Source of the DNA: Marinobacter denitrificans
Lineage (GTDB): Bacteria > Pseudomonadota > Gammaproteobacteria > Pseudomonadales > Oleiphilaceae
DNA: 64,000 nt
Direction of reading: 5' to 3'
Assembly (NCBI RefSeq): GCF_008795955.1
Contig: NZ_VMHN01000001.1
Coordinates: 1,674,001 to 1,738,000 of the forward strand
This document shows, piece after piece, positions 52,958 to 62,430 of the stretch; within the stretch, counting starts at the first letter, position 1; the number at the start of each line of letters is the position of its first letter. The translations under genes were made by a program, and so were the position numbers. Under the pieces are notes generated by a model, which saw only the letters and a program-made list of their open reading frames with translations, was not told the DNA's origin and did not search any database.

Positions 52958-55043
52958 CCAGTATATTGGCCTGCCGCTGACGTTTTTTCTGTAACAGCTT
53001 GTCCACGCACTGGTCCTCGTCTTTCAGAATCACCACACACTCAAGACACTGGATGCATTCGTCGTAGTCGATGCGGCCGTCCTTGTGGATGGCGTTGATG
53101 CCACAGCTGTTCTTGCAGTGCTGGCAAGGCTTGCCGCAAAGTTCTACACGGTCCAGCCAGCTGAATAGCCGCAGCTTGCCCAGAACCGCCAGACCTGCCC
53201 CTAGCGGGCACAGATAGCGGCAGTAGAACTTGTGAATGAACATGCCGATCACCAGCAGGCCCACGGCATAAACCACAAAGGGCCAGGAGCGCACAAAGAA
53301 TAGTGTGATGCTGGTTTTGAACGGTTCCACCTCCACCAGCTTCTCTGCCAGTTCCAGTGAATAGAAGGCAGTGCCCACCAGTACCAGCAGTATCGGGTAT
53401 TTGAGCAGAATCAGCCGCCGATGCCATTTCTCCGTTACCTTCACCTGCCGGAACTTCAGTTTCTCACCCAACCAGGCGGCCATCTCCTGCAGCGCTCCAA
53501 AGGGGCAAAGCCAGCCGCAAAACAATCCTCTCCCCCAGATGAACAGGGTCATGAACGTGTAGGTCCACAGGATAAACAGCACCGGGTCCATCAGGAAAAC
53601 ATTCAGGGAAAAGCCATCCCAGATTGCCAGGAACAGCGTGTAGATATTCACCACCGAAAGCTGCCCCTGGATGTAGAACCCGATGTAGACCAGCGTGAAG
53701 AACAGAAACCCCCAGCGGAAACGGCGCACCAACTTTGGATAACGGCTCAGGGTGCGCTGGCGGGCAAAAAAGACCGTCAGAATGGTCAGGCTGGCCACCA
53801 GTATCGAGATGGTCAGCCAGCGCTCTTTCCAGAGCCCGATCCACACCGGCTGGCGAGTATCTTCCGGCCGTGGGGCAACCTCGACGGTCTCGAACAGTTC
53901 GTCGGCAAAGGCTACCGGAATATCAAGTTCGGTGCTGTCTGCCACCAGATGATTCTTGCGCAGGGTAACACTCATTTTCAGGGTTGCCCCCGCCCCGGGG
54001 TTGAACCCGGCATTGCCGCCAACCCGGAACAGGGTTTTCATCTCCATATCTGGCATGCCGTCGGCGTTGAGGCGGATGTTCTGGTCAAACACGTTGATAT
54101 CACGAATCTCGACCGCAAGGTTGTTCTGTTGTAACCCGAGACGGCCTGGTGAGCTGCCGGGGGTGAAGTCGTCGGACAGGTGCGGATAAAGCCCCCGGGA
54201 CATGACGACCATAAGCTGTGCATCCGGCCCGATGCGTTCTTTCAGGTGTGAAAAGCCTTCATCCCCAAGCAGGTTGCGGCCAACCATGGGCGAATTGATG
54301 TAACCAAAAAACAGTTCCGTGAAAGGTTCGTCCGGCTCTGGTTGCGGCATCTCCGAATAATCGGAGAGTGGGCGTCCGGTCTTTTGTTCGAATTCGTCAG
54401 GGCTGAGACGAAAATGGCCGATGTACCCGCGGTCAACAAGTTCTGACCAGGACAGAGGCTGGTAAAAGTCTGACCGGGCCCGGGTGGGAGCCTCCTGAGA
54501 GAACCCCTCCAGTTTCTCCCGCGCTACCTTCAGGGCAGAGGACAGAATCGTGTCGTTGATGATCAGCACTGAGACTGTCGCTTTGCTAACCCCGTCAAAA
54601 ACCACCACATTGCCTTCCGAATCCCTGGCGGAGCGGTTGCCGGAAGTACTTACAATAATCTGTTCCGTCAGCGAGCGGTCCTCGTACTGGCTGATGAAGT
54701 CGAACAGGGGTTCTTCACCAAGTCCATGCAGGAACACCGGCTCGTGATGATTGAGGATGCGCACACCGGTAAAGCGGCCGCGGGTATCCAGTCCGATCAG
54801 CATACTGATCGGCTTGCCGGCGAATCCCTGAAGCCGGCTCAGATCGAGGGATTCGTAGGCGTAGCCAAGCAGTTCCTGAAGCTGATAAACGGGATAGACC
54901 GGGTAATCCGGTAGCTTGTCCCGGATTTCAGTGGCCTTGGGGAACAGTTCCTGGATCAGCGTCCGCTTTTTATCGTCCAGCGCGCCATGGGCCGCTTGCA
55001 AAAAACTGACAGTAACCAAAAGCAGCAACAGCCGCCCCAGCAT
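52941..55043 (-). CDS. NosR/NirI-like flavo-iron-sulfur membrane protein
   Basis: The 700-residue protein has a signal peptide, a periplasmic FMN-binding domain (about 80-190), a long periplasmic region, five or six membrane helices (about 400-620), and two Cys-rich membrane/cytosol motifs CGWLCP and CRYLCPLGA. It ends in two ferredoxin-type clusters (CGKPCQHCKNSC and CIQCLEC with a later Cys). The covalent flavin site is VSKATVS: the Thr is present but the usual Gly of SGAT is Lys. This is NosR/NirI-type, which feeds electrons to periplasmic reductases such as NosZ, but no nos, nir or apbE gene is nearby. It may serve another acceptor. No FNR box was found. Confidence 0.85.
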   Translation of the reverse strand: MLGRLLLLLVTVSFLQAAHGALDDKKRTLIQELFPKATEIRDKLPDYPVYPVYQLQELLGYAYESLDLSRLQGFAGKPISMLIGLDTRGRFTGVRILNHHEPVFLHGLGEEPLFDFISQYEDRSLTEQIIVSTSGNRSARDSEGNVVVFDGVSKATVSVLIINDTILSSALKVAREKLEGFSQEAPTRARSDFYQPLSWSELVDRGYIGHFRLSPDEFEQKTGRPLSDYSEMPQPEPDEPFTELFFGYINSPMVGRNLLGDEGFSHLKERIGPDAQLMVVMSRGLYPHLSDDFTPGSSPGRLGLQQNNLAVEIRDINVFDQNIRLNADGMPDMEMKTLFRVGGNAGFNPGAGATLKMSVTLRKNHLVADSTELDIPVAFADELFETVEVAPRPEDTRQPVWIGLWKERWLTISILVASLTILTVFFARQRTLSRYPKLVRRFRWGFLFFTLVYIGFYIQGQLSVVNIYTLFLAIWDGFSLNVFLMDPVLFILWTYTFMTLFIWGRGLFCGWLCPFGALQEMAAWLGEKLKFRQVKVTEKWHRRLILLKYPILLVLVGTAFYSLELAEKLVEVEPFKTSITLFFVRSWPFVVYAVGLLVIGMFIHKFYCRYLCPLGAGLAVLGKLRLFSWLDRVELCGKPCQHCKNSCGINAIHKDGRIDYDECIQCLECVVILKDEDQCVDKLLQKKRQRQANILATDAG

Positions 55044-55181
55044 GGCAATTCTCCAGAGATTTCTTTTTGTTGGTTATGCCAATGCTAGAGGTTTGCCAAC
55101 CTTGCACAATGCTACCTGAGAGCCGGGGGCGTGCTACTTTGTGAGGAGAAATGAAGGAAGGTTCCTGGCGTAGAGAGTTGC

Positions 55182-55919
55182 TCAGGTAAGACGTATCACC
55201 CTTGCCATCAACCGACGCCAGTCTATGGGCAGGCTCTTTTCCAGTGCCACCAGTACAGGGTCTTTGGCGTTCAGCGCCTCAAAAGGGCCTTTGCTGGCAA
55301 AAATCACCGTGTTGTTGGTTTTGCTTTTGAACAGCAGCAGCGCCGCAAACTCGCCCCTGAGCTGGCGGAAAAACGGCCCGTTGATGTCCGGTGTGCGGTG
55401 GTAGTTGATGGAAAGCCAGCCGCTGTCGGTCAGTACACGGCTGCATTGTCTGATAAACTCACGCTGTGCCTGTGTGGGGCTCATGCGGTCGGAACTGTAC
55501 ATGTCGGAAAGGATCAGGTCCGTGCTGCTGTCCGGTAGTTTGCCCAGTGCATCCCGGGCGTCACCAATGGTGACGGTAAAGTTGGCGGATTGCGGCAGGC
55601 TGAAGTACTCGCGGGCAACTTGTAGAACGCTGGGTCGCAATTCCACGGCATGAACCTGGCAGTCGCCCAGCAGGTGTAACAATGCATTAGCCATTACCCC
55701 ACCACCAAGGCCCAGAACGGTTACGTGGGAAGGCTGCGCGAAGGCAACCGGTAGCAGCATTGCACGGCTGTATTCATGGACAGGGAGATGGGGTTTGCGG
55801 CGATCTATCTTGCTCTGTTCAAACACCGAATCAAAGGTCATGACCCGATGTTTGCGATAGTCGATCACCAGGATGCCACCGAGTGCGTCCCGTGTGTAAT
55901 GGATAATCTCGCCCTTCAA
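55182..55919 (-). CDS. spermidine-synthase-like methyltransferase fold protein
   Basis: The 245-residue protein has a Rossmann SAM/decarboxylated-SAM fold: VLGLGGGVMANALL, VHAVELRPSVLQ, TIGDARDALGKLP and ILSDMYSSD. It resembles the fused-type spermidine synthases found alone in proteobacteria, but key aspartates of true SpeE enzymes differ, so enzymatic identity is unsure. It is divergent from rlmA, with 92 bp between starts. No speD is near. Confidence 0.8.
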   Translation of the reverse strand: MKGEIIHYTRDALGGILVIDYRKHRVMTFDSVFEQSKIDRRKPHLPVHEYSRAMLLPVAFAQPSHVTVLGLGGGVMANALLHLLGDCQVHAVELRPSVLQVAREYFSLPQSANFTVTIGDARDALGKLPDSSTDLILSDMYSSDRMSPTQAQREFIRQCSRVLTDSGWLSINYHRTPDINGPFFRQLRGEFAALLLFKSKTNNTVIFASKGPFEALNAKDPVLVALEKSLPIDWRRLMARVIRLT

Positions 55920-56011
55920 GGTGGGTGTCCTCGTGTGATCGCTGCGCCGCTATTCTGGGCATTTGCCCGCGGGTTCTCAAGCGGGATGACCACGCCGGGG
56001 CGGACCCGCCC

Positions 56012-56872
56012 ATGAGTACAGATGCGTTCAATGCTCTGGCCTGCCCCCTGGATGGTGATTCGCTGACCCAGGCCGGGGCCAGTTGGCGTTGCCCGGCAGG
56101 CCACAGTTTTGACGTTGCCCGCCAGGGCTACCTTCATTTGTTGCCTGTACAGAAAAAGCGTTCGCTGGACCCGGGCGACAGCAAGGAAATGGTGGCCGCC
56201 CGCCAGCGCTTCCTTAATGCCGGTTATTTTCAGCCTGTTGCCGAGGCGGTAAACGCCGCCGTGCTCAGAGACACCATTGGCACCAACCACCCTGTGGCCT
56301 GTATGGATGCGGGTTGTGGCGAAGGCTATTACCTGCGTCAGTTGGCCACAACAGACCTTCAGCTCTCGTTGATCGGGCTGGATATTTCCAAATGGGCAAC
56401 CCTGGCGGCCGCGAAGCAGGATAAACGTCCCCGGTGGGTGGTAGGAAGCAATGCCAATCTCCCGGTGTTGCCCGAAACCCTGGATGTGTTGCTCTGCCTG
56501 TTCGGTTTTCCCGTCTATTCCGAGTTTGCCCGCGTGCTGAAAACCGGCGGGGTGCTAATCCAGGCTGATGCCGGCCCCAACCATCTGCGGGAACTGCGGG
56601 AGATTATCTACCCCTCACTGAAGCCCGAGAAGATGCCGGCAGAACACGCACCCGAAGGCTTTTCAAGGCTGGGCACGCAAACCGTCAGCTACTCTCTGAC
56701 CCTGGACAGTCAGAACGCTATTGCTGACTTACTGGCCATGACGCCGCATCTGTATCGGGCATCGGCTGAGGGGCGTGCTCGTGCCGAGGCACTGGCCAGC
56801 CTGACGGTTACTGTCGAGGTGACGCTGCAACGCTTCCTCCGGCAGGCAGACCCTGCTACGACAACGCCCTGA
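56012..56872 (+). CDS. rlmA: 23S rRNA (guanine-N1)-methyltransferase RlmA
   Basis: The 286-residue enzyme methylates G745 of 23S rRNA. It has an N-terminal zinc knuckle region (ALACPLDGDSLTQAG then WRCPAGHSFD), the block GYLHLLPVQKKRSLDPGDSKEM and a SAM domain with MDAGCGEGYYLRQL. In the usual Cys-x2-Cys first pair the second Cys is replaced by Asp (CPLD), so zinc binding may be altered. ATG 56012 is chosen; upstream frame to 55925 overlaps the neighbour's promoter. Its 3' end overlaps the ankyrin gene by 17 bp. Confidence 0.92.
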   Translation: MSTDAFNALACPLDGDSLTQAGASWRCPAGHSFDVARQGYLHLLPVQKKRSLDPGDSKEMVAARQRFLNAGYFQPVAEAVNAAVLRDTIGTNHPVACMDAGCGEGYYLRQLATTDLQLSLIGLDISKWATLAAAKQDKRPRWVVGSNANLPVLPETLDVLLCLFGFPVYSEFARVLKTGGVLIQADAGPNHLRELREIIYPSLKPEKMPAEHAPEGFSRLGTQTVSYSLTLDSQNAIADLLAMTPHLYRASAEGRARAEALASLTVTVEVTLQRFLRQADPATTTP

Positions 56873-57284
56873 TAGCTTCCTCTGCTCCTTTGGAGATGGC
56901 AAGATCCAGCGCGGAGCGGCCCTCCCCATCGGCCAGAGCCTTCTGCGCCCCAGCTTCCAGCAGGCACTCAATCACAGCCCCCTGATTGGATCGGGCTGCA
57001 GCCATTAGCGGTGTTTGCAACTGATCATTGCGCAGCTCCGGATTTGCCCCGTTTTCCAGTAGCAAGCGGGCAGTGTCGGCGTGGCCGTTACTGCAGGCCA
57101 GCATCAGCAGGGTGTCACCGCTGCTGGTGCGCATGTCCACGGGGACACCGGCATTGAGAATAACGCTCAGTGGGCCCGCGCCGCCATTCCGGGCCAGTTC
57201 AAAAAGCCCCTCGGCAAAGGCAATGGCGTCTTCATCCTTCTGGTCGTCGGGCCCCTGGGGGGTGCCTGGCTTGTCGTTGCTCAT
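56856..57284 (-). CDS. ankyrin-repeat protein
   Basis: The 142-residue protein starts ATG 57284 with GAGGA upstream. After an acidic N-terminus come three or four ankyrin repeats (about 25-135): the TLLMLACSNGHADTARLLLE, TPLMAAARSNQGAVIECLLE and SALDLAISKGAEEAI units. No signal peptide or extra domain. Such short ankyrin proteins act by protein binding; the partner is unknown. It converges on rlmA. Confidence 0.88.
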   Translation of the reverse strand: MSNDKPGTPQGPDDQKDEDAIAFAEGLFELARNGGAGPLSVILNAGVPVDMRTSSGDTLLMLACSNGHADTARLLLENGANPELRNDQLQTPLMAAARSNQGAVIECLLEAGAQKALADGEGRSALDLAISKGAEEAIRALS

Positions 57285-57448
57285 GTTATTCCTCGGTTTC
57301 CGGCAAATTAAGGCAGACGGTATCATGCCCTGGCCTCGCTACGAATTGGACCTGCGCAGGGCGCGGATCTGGACAGACCCACAACACCACTGTTAAAACC
57401 GTTATACACGGCAAGCAAAAACCATCAAAGGTACAGGAGAACAGGACG

Positions 57449-58072
57449 GTGAAAATCAAGGTTCGAGGAATTGAGGAAGACCAGCCGGTGCCGGAGAAGT
57501 TTGCGTTCGGCGTATACAGTGAACAGGACCACATGAGCTTTGGCCCCAACCGTAATCCGGAAGTAACCTGGGAGGATGTGCCGGAAGGCACCAAGAGCTT
57601 TGTGGTGATGATGTTTGATCCCGACGTCCCCAGTATTGCGGATGACGTCAATCAGGAGGGCAAAACGGTATCAAAAGACATTCCCCGTGTGGATTTCTTC
57701 CACTGGTTGCTGGTGGATGTGCCGCCGTCGCTTTCCTGCATCCCTGAAGGCGAAGACAGTGATGGGGTGATTCCCAAGGGCAAGGAACCAGGGCCGGGCC
57801 CGATCGGCATCCGGGGTGTGAACAACTACACCCAGTTCCTGGCAGGCAATCCGGACATGGCCGGCACCTACGCCGGTTACGATGGCCCCTGCCCGCCCTG
57901 GAATGACGAGATCATCCACCATTATCACTATGAGGTTCATGCCCTGGACGTAGACAGTCTGGGCCTTGAGGGTGAGTTTGATGGCGCTGCCGTACGTGAA
58001 GCCATGGCGGGCCATGTACTGGCCAGTGCCCGGGTCACCGGCACCTACACGTTGAATCCGGATCTGCGCTAA
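57449..58072 (+). CDS. YbhB/YbcL-type PEBP (Raf kinase inhibitor-like) protein
   Basis: The 207-residue protein starts at GTG 57449 after AGGAGA. It has the phosphatidylethanolamine-binding fold with the MFDPDVPS and DFFHWLLVDVP blocks and GYDGPCPPW, and is longer than E. coli YbhB (158 residues). Cellular role unknown in bacteria. It has no signal peptide. The promoter is probably in the 57285-57448 gap with the divergent ankyrin gene. Confidence 0.88.
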   Translation: MKIKVRGIEEDQPVPEKFAFGVYSEQDHMSFGPNRNPEVTWEDVPEGTKSFVVMMFDPDVPSIADDVNQEGKTVSKDIPRVDFFHWLLVDVPPSLSCIPEGEDSDGVIPKGKEPGPGPIGIRGVNNYTQFLAGNPDMAGTYAGYDGPCPPWNDEIIHHYHYEVHALDVDSLGLEGEFDGAAVREAMAGHVLASARVTGTYTLNPDLR

Positions 58073-58108
58073 GCGGGGGTAGGTCATAGCAAGTCAGGTT
58101 TTGCAATA

Positions 58109-58131
58109 AATAATACGAATCGTTATCATTC
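58109..58131 (+). promoter_or_regulatory. Fur box before the TonB receptor
   Basis: AATACGAATCGTTATCATT, with GTTATCATT as the strong half, matches the GATAAT/ATTATC-type Fur motif with a few mismatches. It lies about 80 bp before ATG 58212 of an iron-siderophore receptor, so iron repression is likely. Confidence 0.65.
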
Positions 58132-58211
58132 GCGACTCATTACATTGAGTCAATGTCTGGCGTCTGGTTCCGGAAGTCAGGCGCAATGCATAAACGATTC
58201 GAGACCTGCTT

Positions 58212-60338
58212 ATGACCATTCCGGATTCACGCTCCCTTCTGTTGGCCTTCGCCATGGCGGCTCCCGCTGCTGCCATGGCGCAGCCTGCCCCAGAAAACCC
58301 TTCTGGTAACGGCGCCAAAAAGCTGCCCGACCTGGTGATCAACGCCACCCGTAACAAAAGCACCGCCGGTGAAACTCCGCAGAAGACAACGATCATCACC
58401 CGCGAGCAGATTGAACAGCAACAGGCAATTTCCAACGACCCCGGCCAGGTTCTGAGTAACCTGATCCCCTCCTATTCCCCGGGGCGCCAGAAACTGTCCA
58501 ATGCCGGCGAGACTTTCCGGGGCCGTTCACCTTTGTTCCTGGTGGATGGTGTACCCCAGAGCAATCCCCTGCGGGACAGTGCGCGAGACAGCTACACCAT
58601 TGACCTGGATATGGTCGAGCGTATCGAGGTGATCCATGGGGCCAGTGCCGAACACGGTTTGGGGGCTACCGGGGGCATCATCAACTTTGTGACCCGTAAA
58701 CCCGAGAGCGGAAAGGTTTCCCAGTCAGTGTCGGCCAGTGTTACCACCGACGACGACGTGGATTCCGACGGCCAGGGTTACAAGGTCGGTTACCGCGTCA
58801 GCGGCCAGCGGGACCGTTGGGACTATCTCGTGGGCGGGAACTTCCAGGAGCGCGGCGCGTTTTATGATGGCAAGGATCGCCTGGTGGGTGTGGCCTACCC
58901 GGGGGAAATCCAGAACTCGGAAAGTTATGACGTACTCGCCAAGCTTGGCTACTGGCTCGACGACGAACAAAACGTGGAGTTTTTCATTAACCGTTTTGAA
59001 CTCGAGGGTAAAGGCAGCTACGAGCCAGTGCCCGGGGACCGAGACAACGGCGTACCGACAACCGCCAGAAAGGGCAATCCGGACGGTGAACCGGGCTACA
59101 ATGATGTCACCACTGCCCGCCTTTCATACTCCCACGGTGACTGGTTGGGTAACCAGGTTGATGCCCAACTCTACAGCCAGACTTTTCGCGCCCAGTTCGC
59201 TACCACGCCTTTCTTTCCCTACCAGGACAGCAGTGGCAATACCCAGTTTGACCAGACCCGTAATGAATCGGACAAGTTGGGCGCGAAATTCACCCTCACC
59301 CGCGATGGCCTGTTGAACGATCACCTGACCCTGACTACCGGCCTGGATGTGCTCGAGGATGAGACCCGGCAGGTGCTGGTGGAAACCGGACGGACCTACG
59401 TGCCGAAATCCCGCTTTCGCAATTACGCCGCCTTCCTGCAGGGTGATATCACCGTTACCGACAGCCTGACCTTGCATACTGGTGTTCGCCATGAACAGGC
59501 CGAGCTCAAGGTGGATACCTATAACACCATCGATCGCAGCAATGTTACCCAGGACAATGTCACGGTACAGGGCGGCAACCCGGATTTCGACGAAACCCTG
59601 TTTAATGCCGGCGTGGTATACCAGGCCACCGATCAGTTGCAGCTGTTTGCCAACTATTCTGAAGGTTTTGGCATGCCGGATGTCGGCCGCGTGCTGAGAG
59701 GAATCAGCGACCCGGGACAGGATGTCGACAACCTGCTGCAGCTCGAGCCTATTGTGACTGACAACCGCGAGGTTGGTGGCCGTTTCGACTGGGACCGTTA
59801 CCATCTGGAAGTGAGTTATTACGAGTCAGACTCTGACTTTGGGTCGCGGTTGACGGAGGAGAACGGAACCTGGGTGGTCAATCGAGAAAAGACCGAGATC
59901 CGGGGTGTGGAAGTCACTGCCGATGCGGACCTGAACGAGGCACATAACCTGGCGTTCTCCTATACCTATGCCTCTGGCAAGTCGGATACCGACGATGATG
60001 GCAAGGTCGACAAAAAACTGACCGGTATCAACATTGCCCCCGAGACCCTGCGGCTGAGCTGGTCGGCAGCGTGGACGCCAGCGCTGTCGAGTCACCTGCA
60101 GTTCAGTCAGTTCCTGGATCGGGATATTGAGGGTGACGACATGGACTTTGATGGGTACGGCCTGCTGGATGGCTCCCTCGCCTACCAGACCCGTGCCGGA
60201 AAGGTTTCCCTGGGTATAGAGAACCTGTTGGACAAGGACTATTTCACTTACTACTCCCAGTCAGCGCGGGTGAGTGACGAGTATTACTTCCAGGGCCGTG
60301 GCCGGACCATCACTCTGGGTTATCAGCTCGACTTCTGA
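58212..60338 (+). CDS. TonB-dependent siderophore receptor
   Basis: The 708-residue outer-membrane receptor has a signal peptide (LLLAFAMAAPAAAMAQ), a plug domain (about 40-160; PDLVINATRNKSTAGETPQ, FLVDGVPQSNPL, RIEVIHGASAEHG, GGIINFVTRKP) and a 22-strand barrel ending in GYQLDF. The TonB-box-like segment is near PDLVINATR. It imports a ferric siderophore; length and motifs suggest a hydroxamate/catecholate-type ligand but this is not decidable. A Fur box lies upstream and the ABC importer is encoded next to it. A 10-bp stem terminator-like hairpin (60354-60378) follows. Confidence 0.93.
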   Translation: MTIPDSRSLLLAFAMAAPAAAMAQPAPENPSGNGAKKLPDLVINATRNKSTAGETPQKTTIITREQIEQQQAISNDPGQVLSNLIPSYSPGRQKLSNAGETFRGRSPLFLVDGVPQSNPLRDSARDSYTIDLDMVERIEVIHGASAEHGLGATGGIINFVTRKPESGKVSQSVSASVTTDDDVDSDGQGYKVGYRVSGQRDRWDYLVGGNFQERGAFYDGKDRLVGVAYPGEIQNSESYDVLAKLGYWLDDEQNVEFFINRFELEGKGSYEPVPGDRDNGVPTTARKGNPDGEPGYNDVTTARLSYSHGDWLGNQVDAQLYSQTFRAQFATTPFFPYQDSSGNTQFDQTRNESDKLGAKFTLTRDGLLNDHLTLTTGLDVLEDETRQVLVETGRTYVPKSRFRNYAAFLQGDITVTDSLTLHTGVRHEQAELKVDTYNTIDRSNVTQDNVTVQGGNPDFDETLFNAGVVYQATDQLQLFANYSEGFGMPDVGRVLRGISDPGQDVDNLLQLEPIVTDNREVGGRFDWDRYHLEVSYYESDSDFGSRLTEENGTWVVNREKTEIRGVEVTADADLNEAHNLAFSYTYASGKSDTDDDGKVDKKLTGINIAPETLRLSWSAAWTPALSSHLQFSQFLDRDIEGDDMDFDGYGLLDGSLAYQTRAGKVSLGIENLLDKDYFTYYSQSARVSDEYYFQGRGRTITLGYQLDF

Positions 60339-60353
60339 CCAGCCGTGAATATA

Positions 60354-60378
60354 CAGCCCGGGGGTGTGCCCCGGGCTG
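60354..60378. terminator. hairpin between convergent receptor and permease genes
   Basis: CAGCCCGGGG and CCCCGGGCTG form a perfect 10-bp stem with a GTGTG loop. Only a short T-run follows on the plus strand, so termination is probable but not certain. Confidence 0.6.
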
Positions 60379-60382
60379 CGTT

Positions 60383-61429
60383 TCATCCCGGATCGCGCCT
60401 GAGCCTATAAAGCAGGTAAACGAAAAACGGTGCGCCGATACCGGCCACGAAAACACCCGCGGGCAGGTCCCGGGGTATGAAAGCCACTCGCCCGATCCAG
60501 TCCGCGTACAGCAGAATCAACGAACCGATCAGTGCCGCTATGGGTAACAGGCCCGTGTGGCCGCTGGCGAGCAGCCGTCTTGCCATGTGCGGTGCAATCA
60601 GCCCAATGAAACCGACCGCGCCGGCATAGGCTACGGCCGATCCGGCAAGGGCAACCGCCAGTACCAGGAACAGAAGGCGATGGCCCTGCAGGGCGCTGCC
60701 CAGGCCCAGGGCCATATCCTCCCCCATGGCCTGGGCGTCCAGGTGCCGCAGCTTTATCAACGCCAGCGGCCAGCAGACCACCAGCCAGGGTGCCAGGGCT
60801 GTGACGTCGTGCCACTGGGATGCGTAGAGGCTGCCGGTCAGCCAGATATAGGCGTTCATGGCGGTGGAGTCGGGGCTCAGCACTAACAGCAGGGTGGTCA
60901 CCGCCGTCAGGGCCGCTGCCAGCCCGACACCCACCAGCACCAGCCGGTAGGGGCTGATACCCTGGCGCCAGGCCAGGGTGGTAATACACAGCGCCACGGC
61001 GAATGCGCCCCCCATGGCCACTGGTGCCAGTAACAGGGAGGTGCCGGTGATGCCCCCCAGCCAAAGGTAGAGCACCGCCGCTGCCGACGCCCCGCTGGTG
61101 ATGCCGATCACATCGGGAGACGCCAGCGGATTCCTGACCAGACCCTGCAGGATGAGCCCCGCCGAGCCGAGTGCTCCGCCCACCAGCACTGCCATGAGTA
61201 CCCGCGGCATGCGGATTTCCAGAATGATCAGCGCCAGTTCCGACTGCTCCGGTGCAGCCAGTGCGCCCAGCACTTCTGTGAAGGACGTGGGGTGGCTGCC
61301 CGACGCCAGTGCCAGAACACTGCTGACAGCCAGTAACAGGGCGAGCGTCAGAGTGACCACCAATACCCGGACATTGAGCTTGACTGACCAGCGGTCACCT
61401 GGAGTCCGCAGGACGAGTGTGTGGTTCAT
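60383..61429 (-). CDS. iron-siderophore ABC permease (FecCD family)
   Basis: The 348-residue protein has about ten membrane helices and FecCD motifs (PRVLMAVLVGGALGSAGLIL, RNPLASPDVIGITSGASAA, GAVGFIGLIAPHMARRLL). It starts ATG 61429, overlapping the stop of the upstream permease gene (ATGA). A second, paralogous permease precedes it, so the transporter core is a heterodimer. Last gene of the minus-strand import operon. Confidence 0.93.
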   Translation of the reverse strand: MNHTLVLRTPGDRWSVKLNVRVLVVTLTLALLLAVSSVLALASGSHPTSFTEVLGALAAPEQSELALIILEIRMPRVLMAVLVGGALGSAGLILQGLVRNPLASPDVIGITSGASAAAVLYLWLGGITGTSLLLAPVAMGGAFAVALCITTLAWRQGISPYRLVLVGVGLAAALTAVTTLLLVLSPDSTAMNAYIWLTGSLYASQWHDVTALAPWLVVCWPLALIKLRHLDAQAMGEDMALGLGSALQGHRLLFLVLAVALAGSAVAYAGAVGFIGLIAPHMARRLLASGHTGLLPIAALIGSLILLYADWIGRVAFIPRDLPAGVFVAGIGAPFFVYLLYRLRRDPG

Positions 61430-62430
61430 GACTGATTCCTCACCTGGCGAGCGAGATGAAGGAACAGCGGCGTGCCCAGCAGGGCGGTCATCACCCCGAC
61501 CGGAATTTCCTGGGGTGGGATGATAATCCGCGCCACGGTGTCCGCCGCCAGCAGTAATGTGGCGCCAAGAATCGCAGCCATCGGCAGCAGCCAGCGATGG
61601 TCGGTGCCAAAAATTCCCCTGGCCATATGGGGCACGATCAGTCCGACAAAGCCAATCAGCCCGGCCATGGCCACGGAAGTGCCCGCCAGAACGATCACCA
61701 CGATACCAACCAGCAGCCGGACCTGCCCCACGTTCAGGCCCAGACCGCGGATGACCTCGTCGTCCAGCCCCAGCAGGTTCAGTTGCCGGCACTGCAGCAG
61801 GGCGAGGAGCATGGCCAGGCCGAACAGTGGCAGGAGCGGCAGCACGGCATCCAGCTCGCGCCCGGATACCGAGCCGGCCAGCCAGAACAGGATGCTTTCG
61901 AAACGGTCCTGATTGAGGATCAGCATTCCCTGGGCAAAGGACACAAACAGGGCAGTCACCGCCACGCCGGCAAGCACGGTCCGCACCGGGGAGATGCCAC
62001 GCCCGGCTTCCTGGCCCAGAAAATAAACCAGGAAGGCCGCGAGGGCCGCCCCGGCAAAGGCGGCCCAGACCAGTTCCGACGGTGAGGTCAGCGAGAACAG
62101 GGTGGCACCGGCTACAACGAAGAACATGGCACCGGCGTTGATGCCCAGGATGCTGGGGGAGGCCAGCGGGTTGCGGGTCAGTGTCTGCATCAGTACTCCG
62201 GCAATGGCCAGGCCGGCACCGACAATCAGTGCGGTAACGGTGCGTGACAGGCGTTCGGTATGGATAACCAGGTGCTCCAGGGAGCCGGGGTCATAGTCCA
62301 GCACGCTGCCAGCAAGCACGTCCAGCGAGATGGGGATATGCCCGAATACCAGGCTGGATACCGTGGCCACCAGCAGCAGCGTCAGGCATAGCAGGGTTCC
62401 GCAGGTTCTTGCCAGGCTGGTCGTCAGCAT
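61426..62430 (-). CDS. iron-siderophore ABC permease (FecCD family)
   Basis: The 334-residue protein (from ATG 62430, overlapping the binding-protein stop) has FecCD blocks LTRNPLASPSILGINAGAMF and MAGLIGFVGLIVPHMARGIF. A GTG start at 62439 is an alternative. It forms the heterodimeric channel with the protein at 60383 and receives the siderophore from the binding protein at 62424. Confidence 0.93.
   Translation of the reverse strand: MLTTSLARTCGTLLCLTLLLVATVSSLVFGHIPISLDVLAGSVLDYDPGSLEHLVIHTERLSRTVTALIVGAGLAIAGVLMQTLTRNPLASPSILGINAGAMFFVVAGATLFSLTSPSELVWAAFAGAALAAFLVYFLGQEAGRGISPVRTVLAGVAVTALFVSFAQGMLILNQDRFESILFWLAGSVSGRELDAVLPLLPLFGLAMLLALLQCRQLNLLGLDDEVIRGLGLNVGQVRLLVGIVVIVLAGTSVAMAGLIGFVGLIVPHMARGIFGTDHRWLLPMAAILGATLLLAADTVARIIIPPQEIPVGVMTALLGTPLFLHLARQVRNQS

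Noticed and set aside
55044..55181. FNR/ANR box before the NosR-like gene
   Set aside because: No TTGAT-N4-ATCAA sequence or close variant was found in the spacer.
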